Below, one piece after another: positions 10,834 through 24,288 of a stretch of 64,000 nt of DNA. Location: the NCBI RefSeq assembly GCF_024713945.1, contig NC_134678.1, forward strand, positions 5,890,001-5,954,000, given 5' to 3'. This DNA comes from Dermatophagoides farinae. Taxonomy: Eukaryota > Arthropoda > Arachnida > Sarcoptiformes > Pyroglyphidae. The notes below the pieces were generated by a model. It ran no database searches. It was not told the DNA's origin and saw only the letters and a list, made by a program, of their open reading frames with translations. Every line of letters begins with the position of its first letter. Positions within the stretch are counted from its first letter, which is position 1. A program made the translations under genes and the position numbers.

Positions 10834-12275
10834 ATGGTCCTCGATCTTGATCTTTTTCGTGAAGATAAAGGAGGTGACCCAGAAAAAATACGGACAATTG
10901 TTCGTAATCGATTCGCTGATGTTGGAGCTGTGGATGAAGTGATTCTTTTAGACAAACAATGGCGTCAAGCTCGTTTCAATATGGACCAGCTGAACAAATC
11001 AAAGAATAAAATATCCAAAGAATATGGAAACAAAGTGAAACAAATGAAACAACAAGGAATAAAAGAAGAAAATAAAGCATCGCAACAGAATCAACAAGGA
11101 GATGATGGTGCAAAAGTTTTCAGTGCTGAAGAATTACTTGCCTTCTATCAATGAAATCAATGCCAATACTACACTGGAACAATTAAAACGATTGAAAAAA
11201 CAGGTAGATGATAAAATCGTTACATTCACTGATGAAGTGAATCAATTGGAAGAGAATCGTAACTCGATTCTTCGAGAGATTGGCAATATTCTTCATCCAG
11301 ATGTCCCCGTTTCAAATAATGAAGAAGAGAATGCTGTCATTCGAACTTTTCGGTCAATTTGAAACGAAAGAATTGTCACATATTGATTTGATTCAGAAAA
11401 TTGATGGCATGGATTGTGATCACGGTGCTGATATTGCTGGTTCACGTGGTTATTTTCTTCGTGGTTTAGGCGTTTTTCTTCAACAAGCAATGATACAATA
11501 TGCTCTTAATTTCCTATACAATAAGGATTATATTCCTTTGTATACACCATTTTGGATGAAAAAATCGCTCATGTCGGCAGTAGCTCAACTAAATCAATTT
11601 GATGAAGAACTCTATAAAGTGGTCAGTAGCAAACAAAATCTTGAAGATACGGATGAAAAATATTTGATCGCCACATCTGAACAGCCATTATGTGCGATAC
11701 ATCGAAACGAATGGATGAATCCACAATCATTGCCCATCAAATATGCCGGTTATTCTACTTGTTTTCGCCAAGAAGTTGGTGCACATGGTCGCGATACTCG
11801 TGGTATATTTCGTGTTCATCAATTCGAAAAGGTCGAACAATTTATCATTTGTGCACCAAGTAAATCATGGGAACATTTTCATGAAATGATTTCAAATTCA
11901 GAAGAATTTTATAAATCTTTAGGATTATCTTATCGTGTCGTTAGTATTGTTTCTGGTGCACTAAATAATGCTGCTGCTATGAAATATGATCTTGAAGCAT
12001 GGTTTCCGGGATCGAAAGCATTCCGTGAATTGGTATCCGTATCCAATTGTACCGATTATCAATCAAGACGTTTACAGATTCGTTTTGGTCAAACGAAAAA
12101 AATGTCTGGCCCTGTTGAATTTGTACACATGTTGAATGGAACAATGTGTGCTATAACTCGAGCAATTTGTGTATTACTTGAAACACATCAAACATCAGAA
12201 GGAATCAATATTCCTGAACCTTTACAAAAATACATGCCGGAAAAATATTCAAAATTTATTCCATTCACTCAATAA
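10834..12275 (+). CDS. SARS1: Cytosolic seryl-tRNA synthetase, read in three successive frames
   Basis: Charges tRNA-Ser (and tRNA-Sec) with serine. Intronless. The first frame opens [20 protein letters not shown], the standard start of animal cytosolic SerRS, and runs through the N-terminal coiled-coil arm. Conservation then continues in a second frame ([13 protein letters not shown] to [16 protein letters not shown]) and in a third ([78 protein letters not shown]), which carries class II motifs 1-3. Each transition needs one extra base skipped: after CTT at 11137-11139 and after TTT at 11348-11350. With both skips the gene is exactly 480 codons (479 residues plus stop). All three frames are conserved and no GT-AG intron can explain the joins. 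It lacks the extended basic C-terminal tail of vertebrate SerRS. Alternatives are assembly indels or a young pseudogene. Confidence 0.9.
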
Positions 12276-12502
12276 ATCAATTTTAGTTAGTTGAGAATAT
12301 CTACAAAAATAAATATCGAACCATGTCTTGCTAAATTTTTACATAAAATTTTTTGAATTGAATAAAATTTATTATTCTTCTGTCTAAATAGCCACTCTAT
12401 TTTGACATTATTTTGTTTGTTATATAAATCTGCATGCAAAAAAAAACGGTTTGACAGATTTTTTCAATCAATCAAGAATTTTTTTTTAATCAAGTTTTTA
12501 AA

Positions 12503-13457
12503 ATGGACCAAACATCAATCTATGATCAACATTCCATTGCTCTTGATCCTTATAATGGATCTACTTGTGTCGACATATCACAATCGGAAACATTGCCATC
12601 AATTTCATTTGATGAAAATTCACAGCAACCGGCCAGAGAATTTTTTCTAAAAGATTTACATGAAAAAATTTCCAATCTTCGTGAAGAAAATTTTGATCTC
12701 AAAATGAAACTTTACCTTCTGGAAAATAATGAAAATTTAATAGGAAATTCTGGTAATATTTAACTTTTTTTGATTGTATTAATTTTAATTCTTTTTTTTT
12801 TGTTTAGAATTGAAACAAAAAGTAATCAAAGAATTCGATCGAAAAAATGAAGAAATTAGAAGTTTAAAACAAACCGTATTTGACAAAGATAAGAAAATTG
12901 AACAATTACGAACTTCAATAAAAGCAAGTGCTGATAACATTTACAATGAAAAATTACTAATTGAAAATGATAAATTGAAAATGAAATTAATGGAAATGTT
13001 CAACGCATATTCGGATTTATATAATCATGCTAAGAATCTAATGGATGCACCGAATTCTGATCCATCTGAATTGGTCGACAAACTTGATGGTAGTTTAAAA
13101 ACCATTGAAAGAATACGAGATTTTCTATGCGAAAATAATATCGATACTAAAATGATCGAAATGAATGAAAAATGTTCAAAGGCTCAACAGACCGATGATT
13201 TACAAATAGATAGTGGAAAAAATTCACCCGAATGTATGGAAAATCTTCGTTCATTAATCAATGATTTTCGTAATAATAAACTTAATTATAAAACATTCCT
13301 CGAACGATTAGATCAAATATTTGCACAACGTGATCAGATCAAAAATGATACATCTGATGATCAACAATTTAAAAGACAACTCTATTCATCATTATTGAAT
13401 CAATTGAATAATCTAGATCAATTGAATTCGAAATTATTATCATCGAAACAAAATTGA
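12503..13457 (+). CDS. Short centrosomin-family (CM1 motif) coiled-coil protein
   Basis: Two exons, 12503-12752 and 12808-13457, with a 55-bp intron; 299 residues. Residues about 45-75 (LHEKISNLREENFDLKMKLYLLE) match the CM1 (Cnn_1N) motif of centrosomin, CDK5RAP2, myomegalin and yeast Spc110/Mto1. That motif binds and activates gamma-tubulin ring complexes. The CM1 is followed by charged coiled coil (VIKEFDRKNEEIRSLKQ onward) to about residue 170 and then by a helical C-terminus. It is far shorter than fly centrosomin (over 1000 residues) and no CM2 domain is visible. Either the mite uses a minimal gamma-TuRC activator or a longer paralogue exists elsewhere. The domain call is fairly secure; orthology is not. 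Confidence 0.75.
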
Positions 13458-15154
13458 TTTGTTCTGTTTTTTTTTCAAAAACTTGTAATTACTTTGACAT
13501 TGTATTTGATTATGTATTTGATTAGGATTTTTATTTTTATTCTTGGATTTCATTTTTTTTTTACTTTTATACACAAAAATTATAAATAAAAAAAATTGTC
13601 AATCTTCAATGTAAAGAAAAAACTTCACTCAATGTCATCGTTTGTTTGTTATTCAAGATCATCAGAGAGATAAGTTATTATTGTAGTATTGCGAAAAAAA
13701 AAATTTATTCATCACACTAATCGATAAATATTACAATTTTTATTGGAAATACGTGATGGGAAAAAAAAGAAAGGAACATTTTTCTCTTTGTTCATCAACG
13801 GGAGCGAAAAAAAAATCCTTTTTTTTCCATTTGAATTGAAGAAAAACAAAATCAAATCATTCATTAATCAATTTGTTTTTGGATCGATTTGAAATTTTTT
13901 TTTTTTTTTAGTCAAACTTGTTGGAACTTGTTCGAAGGCTTTTGTTGGAAAAAAAGAGAAATAATTTTTTTTCTTTTTCTTTCAAATTATCTGACAATAG
14001 AGAGCGCCGTTTGTATGTTTGTAACATTCAACGTGTATCTGTATTTGAATGCAATTTCAAAGTGACACATACAGACATTTGTTCGATCCGGACCAACGTG
14101 TTTTCTTTTTTTTTTTTTTTTTTTGCTATCCTCAATGCAATTTGCCAAATATACAAGACACACATGAATTTTTCTCTGTGTGTGTGTTCGTTTGATCATC
14201 CAATAATATCGAATGACACAAACTGATGAATGGTTGACTTGCAATTTTGGATTTTTTTTTTTGATATACGAACACGTGGTGCTTTCATTGCCCACACAAA
14301 CAAGCACCACAAGTAAGCAATATTCATCAATCGATTGATCCAAAAAAAAAAATTTTTTCTTTTTTTCTTGACAAATAAACGAATAATATTTGGTTTTGAT
14401 CCAAAGATTTTTTTTTATCAAATAAAAATTAATATTTAATCATCATTCAATAAAAAAAAAAATTAAATTATAAATTTCCAAAATCACGTGCTTGAATTGA
14501 AACTTGTCAATATCTTTCAGTGTGTGTGTGTGTGTGTTTGTACGTTCTGGATGTTGATCACCATCACCATTACCATCATCATCATCAATTGATATATCAA
14601 GTTTGTTCTTGTTTCTTACCATTCACAATTACAATCAATCAATCAAATAAAATCAATCGGGAAATTTTTTTTTTCTGTTTCACTGTTATCATTATCATCA
14701 AATTCATTGCTTTTAATCATCATTTTTTTTATGCAACTAAATCAGGATTTCTTCTCAATATCGCCATCATCATCATCATCATTATTAATACATTGATTTA
14801 ATTCAATTTTTCTTTCCATATTCCACATACACACACACAAAATATTTAAATCTCTTAATACACAATGTGTATTTATAATGTTTTTATTGGATTTTGTCTC
14901 ATATATGATGATGATCCAAGCAACGATATCATTTTGTCTATATGAATTACATTGCCACATTGCTTCTTGTTTGAAATATTATGTACTGCTATAATTCAAT
15001 TCAATTAAATGAATGAAGAGATAACTTGAAGATCATGTTGTTATATGATGTGCAATGTGTTTTTTTTTGTGTGTGTGTGTGTGTTTATTGTATATGTGTA
15101 AAATACATTGGATAATGTGAATATTTTGATGGATAATTTTTATTTGAAAAAAAA

Positions 15155-15175
15155 AGAGAGAGAGAGAGAGAGAGA
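15155..15175. repeat. (AG)n microsatellite
   Basis: Ten AG units following a short A-tract. Confidence 0.85.
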
Positions 15176-18100
15176 AGCATGCATGAACAAACATATAATA
15201 ATGTCAGATTGAAAGATTTCTTTATACGAGGATTGAGACACAAACTCAAAGATGTCAGATGAGATTACAAGAAACAAAAATTATATATACATGAGGTCTG
15301 TGAGTACTCGCAAAGACCTGCTGCCATCTCAACATTGAAACGTGTGAAAACCGTCTTGACATGATGAGATCATTTTTAACGTTGAAAATCTATCATCAAT
15401 CAATGATTTCATATTCAAATGAAATTTTTATCAATGAATTTGTTTAGCGATCCAAAAGTTCATACCAGAATGTAAACAATCCACCCGTTGTGGCTTCGAT
15501 CATCATCGTTATTTTTTTTCATTTTCGTTCTATAATACTTTTTCTGGTATTCTGAATCATTTAATCTCAGCATATATATTTTTTAAGAAATAAAGTTTAC
15601 AATTTTTGAAATTTTGTTTGAAATTTTTATATTCATAATAAATGGAATATAGTAGTGGTATAATTCGTAAAATTCAAAAAATTTCCAAACACGTGATCAA
15701 AATAAACAATCGAAATTTTATGTGTGTAATCACAATTTTTGCGTGTATTCGGCTATTTTTTGATGACTTTTTGCGTGGATAAAGTGGATAAATCATGAGT
15801 ACACTCACAAAGTTTTGATTGTTCGACTATATACACTCAAACTATAGTCACCAAGAAATAGCCAAAATACTCGAAAAAAATCGTGATTACACACGCACTT
15901 TTTTTTCTGTGATATCGCGTGCCATGCTACCACCACCACAACTTGCAAACCACGGCAACCACCATCATCATCATTTTTTAACCAGAAATGTCTTGTGATC
16001 TTCCTTAAATATATATGTCTAAATGATCTGACATTTTGTGTGTGTGTGTGTTTGTGTATATATATTATGATGATTATATTTAGGATACATCCACATGCGT
16101 GTTTTGAAATCAACAAATTTTTTCATTTTGTCAAAAGAAAATAATGAACAAAAATTTATTTGGAACAAATCAAAACCAAAAGCAATATGATGATGATCTT
16201 TACTGTGATTTCGTTTTTATTTAATTGATTATCTTTATTATCAACAATAATTATCATTCAATATTAGTAGCCGGATGAGCCGAAATCTTGATTTTGAAAA
16301 ATTAATTTCGAACCATCATCAATATAGTTGGTGACTTTTTCCTAAAAAGACATTGATTTAATCGAATCTTTCTGTGTGTTCGATTTTTTTCTTTTTTTTA
16401 TATTTGCTACTCTCATTTTGTTCGTCTGTCAAACGATTAATCACATTCTGAATCCTGTTCGCTAAATGTAATCATATTCTACGGAACTTGTGTGCCATGA
16501 AATTATTGAATAATAATAATATTAATAGACGAGGTAAGAAAAAAAAATTTTTTTTTTCATCAATCTCTACTCTTATTTTTTTGATATTTTCACATTTTTT
16601 GAAAAATTAAAAAAAATACATTCAAGTCATGCGTATTAGTGTTCAATTTTTTTTTCTGTTAAAATCATTGCCGCTTCCGCTTGGTTTTTACACAATAATA
16701 CATGTTGCATTATTATAACAGAAATTTTCAAGTTGAAAATGTATCATGGCATTTATCATAATGTCATCTTGTTGTTGTTGTTGTTGCTCTGATTCAATGA
16801 TGATGATGATGATGATGATGTTCAAATATTCTCGAATGCTTGCGTTACGAATTGAATTCCGTTCACACTTTTGATCTATATGTGTGTGTGTACAAAACAT
16901 GCATGATGTGGTATACGACAAATGTCTTGTCATTTTGGCATTTTTTTTTATTTTCATAATGGCGATGATGATGATACAGGCACAAATGACACAATGCAAT
17001 ATGTATAAATGACAATTTGGCAATTGTGTACATTTACCATTCAATCCTATAAAGATTCATTCAATGATGATGATGATAATTTTTTTTGTGTTTTGTATTT
17101 GTACTTCTGATATATATTCTATTATTAACCACACACACAGACAGCGAGAGATACATGCAGACATGAGAAAAGCAGCTAGAAAAAAAATCAACCAACATGA
17201 CTAAAGAATAATACACATTTGTGACTTTGGCATTTCGCATTTTTTAAGCTTAAATCATTCACACAGACAATATAGATGCAAAAAAAAACACGCCGTATAT
17301 CATCATCAATGGAAGACACGGAAGCGTTACATCTTTGAATGCTAATCTATTTTTGGTCTTTATGAAACTTGAAAAAATAACATTTACTACCACGATGAAC
17401 ATTGGATATCATTGAAAGTGTGTGTGTGGGAATTGAACAAAAAGATGGGTCATCATACATGAATTTTTTTAAAATACAACAACAACAAACTGTCATTTAA
17501 CAACAACACCCACATATATATTATTATACAGAACTTTTAATTGAAATTTTGTTTATTTGGAATCTTACAAACAATAAAATTATTGAATGCCTGACTGAAT
17601 GAATTGACAGATGAGAATTTTTTTTTCATTTCAATGAATTTTTGATTGAAAATACAAAATATAGTATAAAGCATATATATCAAAGTTCGATGATTCTCAA
17701 TTTTTTTTTTGTTTTTGATTGAATGGATAAAAATCATGTGTGTGTGCACACAATAAATTAACAGTAATATGTTTTGCAATGTTGACCTATATTCTCTATC
17801 ACTTTCACTTTCATTTTTTTCCCTTTTCAATATATTTATAAAAAAAACAATTTCTCAATGAATGAATGAATGAATGATCGACGACAACGATGAAAATCAT
17901 CATCATTTGTTTTGAAGTAATAACAAATAACAAATAGTTTTATGTTCTCTTTTTTTTCTCACTTTTTTTTCATTTCTACATAGCATCAAAATAAGGATGA
18001 TGGTGTAGAAATTTAAAGAGAATAAAAAAAACACGAAAATCTCATTCATAACCATATACACAATGAATATTATTTGTTCAATTATATTTATTTGATAGTG

Positions 18101-19295
18101 TGTTTAGTTAATTTGTTCAAACACACGTTTCTATCAAATGTGGCTGAAAAAAAGACCATGAAATAAATTGATTTGAAAAGAATGTCAATCATCATTTGAT
18201 ATATGTACAAAAAGTAATAACAAAAAAATTTTTTTTTTGTTCCAATTTTTTTTATTAATAATTTTTTTAAAATTTATTATTCACACTTGTTGTTGATAAT
18301 ATGCTGATGAATACAATTATCAATTGAAAATATACCTTTGCTTTTGGAAAGAATATATATTGGTGTATTAAATTTGATGAATTTGCTTGCCAAAGCACAT
18401 TTTCATCAGCATGAACTTATCATCGTAATATCCTAATAATGATTGTCATCGTCAATCGTTTTTTTTTCACATTCGCATTTCTTATCTTTCTTTTTTTTGT
18501 CATCTTTTTTTTTTTGCTTTTTTTTGGTACATTTTTCTCTGTCTCTGTCTATTTAGTATATTCAAAATAAACATACACACACACACACTGTTCATCATTG
18601 ATTTCATAGGGGAAAAGAAGAAGCTAAGAAAAGTGATATATATGCTATTTATTGTGATACTACAAACTACAATCATTACCACCATTATTATTATCATCAT
18701 CATCATCATCAAAAATCATTGTAACCAACACCTTTTTTTGTTGTTCGAAAAATGGTCGTGGTTATGGTTTCTTTTTTGTTTGTTTGTTTGTTTATTGAGT
18801 GTATGTTTATATACAGGAATATTATGATAGAATATTGAATACATAAAGATTTAACTATTTTCAATTGTTCTGGCGAAGATTGTTTTTTTCTGTCTGTATG
18901 ATGGATGAAAATGAAATGACTGCAATGACACAACAGCAAATCGCAATTATCATCATTATCATCATCGTTGTCAGTACCGCAAATTATTGCTTATGGTTTA
19001 CTACAAAATTTAGGACGATTAGATTGTAGTGGGAAGTGTCTTTTTGAATTGAGTATTTTATTTATGAGATGGAGAGTAAAACAAGCATGTAAGCAATATG
19101 TTTGAATGTGCGCTTGTATCATTTTTGTCATCATTGGCGCCCTGGCTTATTTCAGAACAAACAAGAATCTCTTGATGATACTTGTTGCTGCGTTATGATT
19201 TGGCAAAATTTTGCATCGATTCAATTTTCGAATCGAGAAATGAATAAAATAATAAAAAAATGTTTAATTCATCATAAATTACCGGTTTGTGGTTT

Positions 19296-19321
19296 TGTGT
19301 GTGTGTGTGTGTGTGTGTGTT
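19296..19321. repeat. (GT)n microsatellite
   Basis: About thirteen GT units within the TGIF upstream interval. Confidence 0.85.
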
Positions 19322-20110
19322 ATAATTTCCGTTCACAAATTCGTCATTGTGGTTCAAGGTTTCTTTTTCCCGAATCGAATCTCAATCACAGTCTTAATAT
19401 CCGAATGACATTTAAACAATTATCATTATCATTATACGGATAATAATAATCATATAAATATAGCATTATAAAAACTTTTGCTAAAATTATCGGAAAAAAA
19501 TTGATAGTTTTAATGATGATGATGATGATGGTGAAAATGGCTGTTTGTCTGTCATTCTTATGGATTGATTTCGAAAGTCTTGTGATTGTCTACACTCGAT
19601 GATTACATCTTACTATATTACTAGCTACACCACCACCACCACTACTACTACCGAAAAAGACGTCATACATTGCGGAAAAAAAAGAGTTTATATATCAATA
19701 ATTGTGTTGAATTGAATACAAAAAGTGACATTTCTAGCTTGTAAATGCTTCTTTTTTGTTTCTATCATCAACGCCATCGTCGTCGACAATCGTTGTTGCT
19801 TCCATCAAATCAAATCAAGGATTGCCTTCCTTTTTGAAGACATTGGATGAATGTCTGATGAAGACAGCACCACATTTCCAATTATGTTGATGAGATGTTT
19901 ATGGCAATATTGATTATGGATCGCATTTCATTCAATTTAAGAAAAATTGTTTGATTGTAATTTTTTTTTCTGTTTGTTTGACATTCTCATACAATGAGGA
20001 TATAAATGTCTTTTGTACTTGTGCATTATCATTACGATTGGATCGATTGATCAACAATTTCAATTGAATTCATTTTTTTTTCTAATTTGTGGTTCATTTG
20101 TTGTTAATGC

Positions 20111-20126
20111 TGACGTTGGCGCCAAA
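20111..20126. promoter_or_regulatory. Overlapping CRE-half and E2F palindrome
   Basis: TGACGT (20111-20116) abuts TTGGCGCCAAA (20116-20126), a palindromic E2F-type core, 1.5 kb upstream of the TGIF start codon. It stands out in an AT-rich background. Function is inferred. Confidence 0.3.
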
Positions 20127-21131
20127 AAAATAGCCTGTGATTAAAAAAAAAATCCCATTACTTTTTTTGCATCAATTTTGCACCAACAAAGAAAAAATCA
20201 TTTTTTTTATCGTTCGTTTCTAATAATACGATAAGATTTTTTTTTTTGTTCTGTCAACCTGATCAATGTGTTTGTGCCGGGTAAGTAATAATTCGATTTG
20301 TTTTGCTTTTGTTAGCAAATTTATAATCAAAAGTCAATCATTTGTCAAAATGAAAGTTTGAATTTTTTTTTTGTTCATTGCCATAATTTCTTTAAATGAT
20401 TATTATTATGCAATGTAATATTGATGTTTTGATTTTATATATTTGAAAAAAATGTGATTTCTATTAAGAAAGCAAAATTCTGGCAAAATTCCGGAAATAT
20501 TTGTCAGTTTGTCGATTTGACACATATATTCTACTTTCACTTTATTAGAAAAAAATGTCGTTTTTTTTACCGCTCCTCCACACTTATCACGCTCATCACC
20601 ATATCATGAAGTTTGAGGTCTGTTTGAAGATTGTTACGGCATTGTCTGTGTTGATTATGGCTATTATTTGTTGAAGATGATGATATGAAGATTATTCTAG
20701 AAATCCTTATTTGGTTTTTTTCCAATCGAATCAACATTGTGCTTGTATTGTGAATATATATTATATATATATCTGTATGTATGTTGCCATTGATAGTAAT
20801 GTCTTGGCTATGTTTCTGTGATTTTATTATAATGATCGTGGTGTTGTGGTGGTGGTGGTATAGTTCAGAATTCAATGTCTTTAAAAAATGCAAAGAATTC
20901 TTTACATTTATTTCTTTTCTCTTTTTTTATTTTTGTTAATTTTCCTGACGAATGAAGATGAATGCGAAATTAAATGTGAATCAAATCAAATATTAGTGTA
21001 AGCGAGAATGTGATATCATCGTGTCTGTTGGATGTCTAGCCCTTTCTCTTAAATTAAATAGACAAATATACGGAAGGAAAACATTTAGTTAATTTATGAC
21101 ATACAAATAGTGTGTAACATTTGTAATTTTT

Positions 21132-21152
21132 TTGTTGTTGTTGTTGTTGTTG
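21132..21152. repeat. (GTT)n microsatellite
   Basis: Seven GTT units upstream of the TGIF coding exons. Confidence 0.8.
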
Positions 21153-21623
21153 AATAAAAAGATTTTTGTTCAAATGAAATTTTTCTAAACATTCGATCGA
21201 TCCATTCATCTATCTATTGAGGTAACCTTGTTATCCTTGTATGATGATCGATTTAAGTTTTTTTTTATAAATAAAGAGAGAGAGAAAGTAAAAAAAGAAA
21301 ATGGAGAGAACAATCCCGTTATTTATTTATTTTTTCATTTTTGTCTATAAATGTTCATTAATGTTACATTCAAAATAATCAAATATCCATGTATGTGTGT
21401 GTGTGTATTTATGTGGATATACAAGTTTTAACTTTTTGCTCCATATTCAACAAATTCGTGTGTATTTGACATCTTAATTGTTCATTTATTTTCATATCTA
21501 CACATTATAGCTGTCATTGAATTATATACATTTTTGTTTCACCTGTTTATTAATTGTATTTGTGTATATTTGTTTCTTTTATTTTTTTTTATAGCTTTTG
21601 ATTCAAATATAAACGTTGCCATC

Positions 21624-22930
21624 ATGTCATCTAATCATCGTAAACGTCGTGGAAATTTGCCCAAAGAATCTGTTAAAATTCTACGAATGTGGCTTTATGA
21701 ACATCGTTATAATGCATATCCATCAGATCAAGAGAAACAATATCTGTCACAAATGGCTAATCTTAGTGTACTTCAGGTTTGCAATTGGTTCATTAATGCC
21801 CGACGAAGGATATTACCAGATATTATACGCAAAGAAGGCAATGATCCTTTGAAGTATACAATTACAAGGAAAAGCTCAAATAAACGGCAAAATAATCATG
21901 GTAGCCAAAATCATATTTCATCACGTACAGTTTCACAATACGGTTTTGGTTGTATAATCGATAATCAAAGGTATCAATGGCATTGAAAGGAATTTCTTTT
22001 GATTAAGCGTAAAAAACAAAACATTTGACATTTTTCATTTATTTTTATTTTTTAATGTACTGATACAGATGTACTACAAATGATGTTGATGATGATGAAG
22101 ATGATGATGGATTCAGTTCGAATGACAGTAGCGAAGATATTGATAGCAGTGCTGATTCGGACAATGGTAGTACGACTAGCACGGCCAATTCCAATACAAG
22201 TGCCTATAGTAGACCATTGAGCTGTTCATCATTTAACGGTATATATGATTTTCTGAAAAAGAATTTTTATTTGATTTAATTTTTTTTTCTAGATTCACCA
22301 TTAAAACTGACCAAAAGATGGAGAAAGAATCATGAAGAAGAGCAACAATTACAACAAGCCGAATTTAATTTAATTGTTAATGATAATAATAAAAGCAATG
22401 GAAAAACAAAACGAGCCATTCTGGATATAGATCATTCAGGATCGCCATTCGTACAATATCACCACCGACATCATCATCATTATAATTCATATCGTGTTAG
22501 CAATACGACAACATCAATTGTAAATTGGATTAATCAAACGACGGGCAATTCGGCTGCTGCCGCAGCTGCAGCAACAATGATGCAATTATCATCATCATCA
22601 TCTAATTGTTCGAATGAATCATATTCTCCAGATCTATCTTCATTGAATGATCATTCACTTTCATCACCATCGACAACATTATCTTCATTATCATCATCAA
22701 TAAATGGTGATGATCATATTGAACAACAATCAATATCATCATTATCATCAACATCATCATCTGTAGCCGGATCACCATCATCATTTAATTATCTATATCT
22801 ATTAGCTTCGGCTGCTGTTGAAAGGCTAAGCAGCAGCAGTAACAATAGCAATGATGATGATCATCACCAATCTTCAACTATCAAAAATGATGAAAGTAAT
22901 AATAATCTAAAATTGGCCATTAAAACGTAA
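21624..22930 (+). CDS. TGIF-class TALE homeodomain transcription factor
   Basis: Exons 21624-21970, 22069-22238 and 22293-22930 (GT-AG, phase-consistent), 384 residues from the first ATG. Residues about 5-70 are a TALE homeodomain of the TGIF type: [20 protein letters not shown], then [10 protein letters not shown] with the TALE three-residue loop, and [13 protein letters not shown] as recognition helix. In flies the counterparts are achintya and vismay; vertebrate TGIF1/2 repress TGF-beta and retinoid responses in the nucleus. Downstream are an acidic Asp/Ser region (residues about 120-160), a His run, an Ala run (about 265-271) and a long Ser-rich tail, all low complexity. The frame stays open upstream to a splice-like AG at 21594, so a few more N-terminal residues from an earlier exon are possible. 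Confidence 0.9.
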
Positions 22931-24288
22931 CACCTAAACCTTACTTGAAATTAATTTACTATCGCCCAAAACAGACTCTAATATTAGACTCGCTATCATT
23001 CAAGACTCAAAACAAAAAAATCAAGAGACAAAAATTTTTAGATCAAATTCTACCTCTTTCTTTCTTTTACACATGAATTTCGATATTTTTTTCGTTATCG
23101 GTCATTAATCAATTAGATTCGAATTTAGAAATATTCAAACAAACAAACAAAAAAATAAGTTTCCATTTTGGTTTTAATTTATTTTTTGACTTGTTTCCAA
23201 TTTTTTTTAAATATTTTATTCATTGCCCTTTTTCTTTCCCTTTCACACACACAAAGTTGATTGATGATTTTTTTCTAGTTGTTATATTGTATGTTGTTTT
23301 TACAAAATATATGTTATCAACCCTATCCAGCGATCCATCAAACATTTTATACAAAAGCATTTTAGTAAGTTCTATATTTCTAATTCTATTTTTTTTTTTT
23401 GCTCATTTGATTCTATCACTTTATATTTACTAAATAGTTTAAGTTGAATTTTTTTTCCATTTTAATATAATTTTCTTGTAATGTGCCACAAACTTACATA
23501 TAGATGCCATGTTGTTTTTTTTAAATATCATTATCATCATTTTACATTGTTTCTGATAAGATTTGCCATGCCGATGTTTTTTTTTTCTTATAAAACAAAA
23601 AAAAAAAAAAATAGCAACAGGTGCCACTTGATTTTGAACCAAATGTTTGCACACTTACACAGCCACATTTTTTTTGACCTAGTCACACATTGACACAGAC
23701 ATACAAATTCAAACAAAAAAAAACAAAACAATGGCCTTATTGTTGATCATCAATTTTTTTTTCTATATTTTATTAATTAATGACAAGAATTGTAATCAGC
23801 CCAAAATATGAAATTTGCTTCTTGTTTGATAATCAATCAATCCATTTTATTGGTTATTTTTTTTTTTGTTCCGTTATTTTATATTTTAATCAATTTTAGT
23901 TTGTTATAATTAATGATGATAATAATCTCAAAGATAAATCTCGATGCTGTTAAAAACTTTTGCTCAATTTTTTTTTCTCTTGTTCACCTTTTCATTTATA
24001 CATACATACATACATACACAAATCACCTACTAACATATCGCTTTTTTTTCTTTTTTGGTTTTTTTTTGTTTTGGGTGTAAAGAAAAATTTATTAAAAAAA
24101 ATTTTTTACAAACACACACCAACTCACAAGCACAAACTTAGATTTACATCATTTTATTGTCAGAATATTTTACCAATATCATCATCATACTATATATAAT
24201 ATATATGGAATTGAAATTTTTAATAAAATTGAATTTTCAAATTTATTCATTTTTCAAATTGAATAAAAATTATTTGAAAAAAAAATAT
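22931..24288. other. Convergent non-coding interval, TGIF / cysteine protease
   Basis: 1.36 kb of T-rich sequence between two gene 3-prime ends. It presumably contains the 3-prime UTR of TGIF. No further gene is seen. Confidence 0.5.

Larger units (their letters stand above)
13458..21594. other. 8-kb gene-free interval upstream of TGIF
   Basis: No coding exon is supported on either strand. It contains many T-tracts and microsatellites: GT runs (14520-14537, 15069-15083, about 19296-19321), an AG run (15155-15175), GAT and CAT runs (about 16798-16820, 18690-18712) and GTT (21132-21152). A 3-prime splice-like TTTTATAG ends at 21594, so a TGIF 5-prime UTR exon probably lies somewhere in this interval. 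Such size in an otherwise dense region suggests regulatory DNA for the homeobox gene. Confidence 0.5.

Noticed and set aside
10834-12275. Seryl-tRNA synthetase as a processed pseudogene
   Set aside because: It is intronless with two frame breaks, but so are other intact genes here intronless; the catalytic domain is free of stops and missense loss, there is no poly-A trace, and it has a divergent promoter with RPS29. Kept as a probable functional gene.
22602-22784. Antisense Met-rich frame opposite TGIF
   Set aside because: Shadow of the TCA/ATC-rich Ser codons of the real gene.
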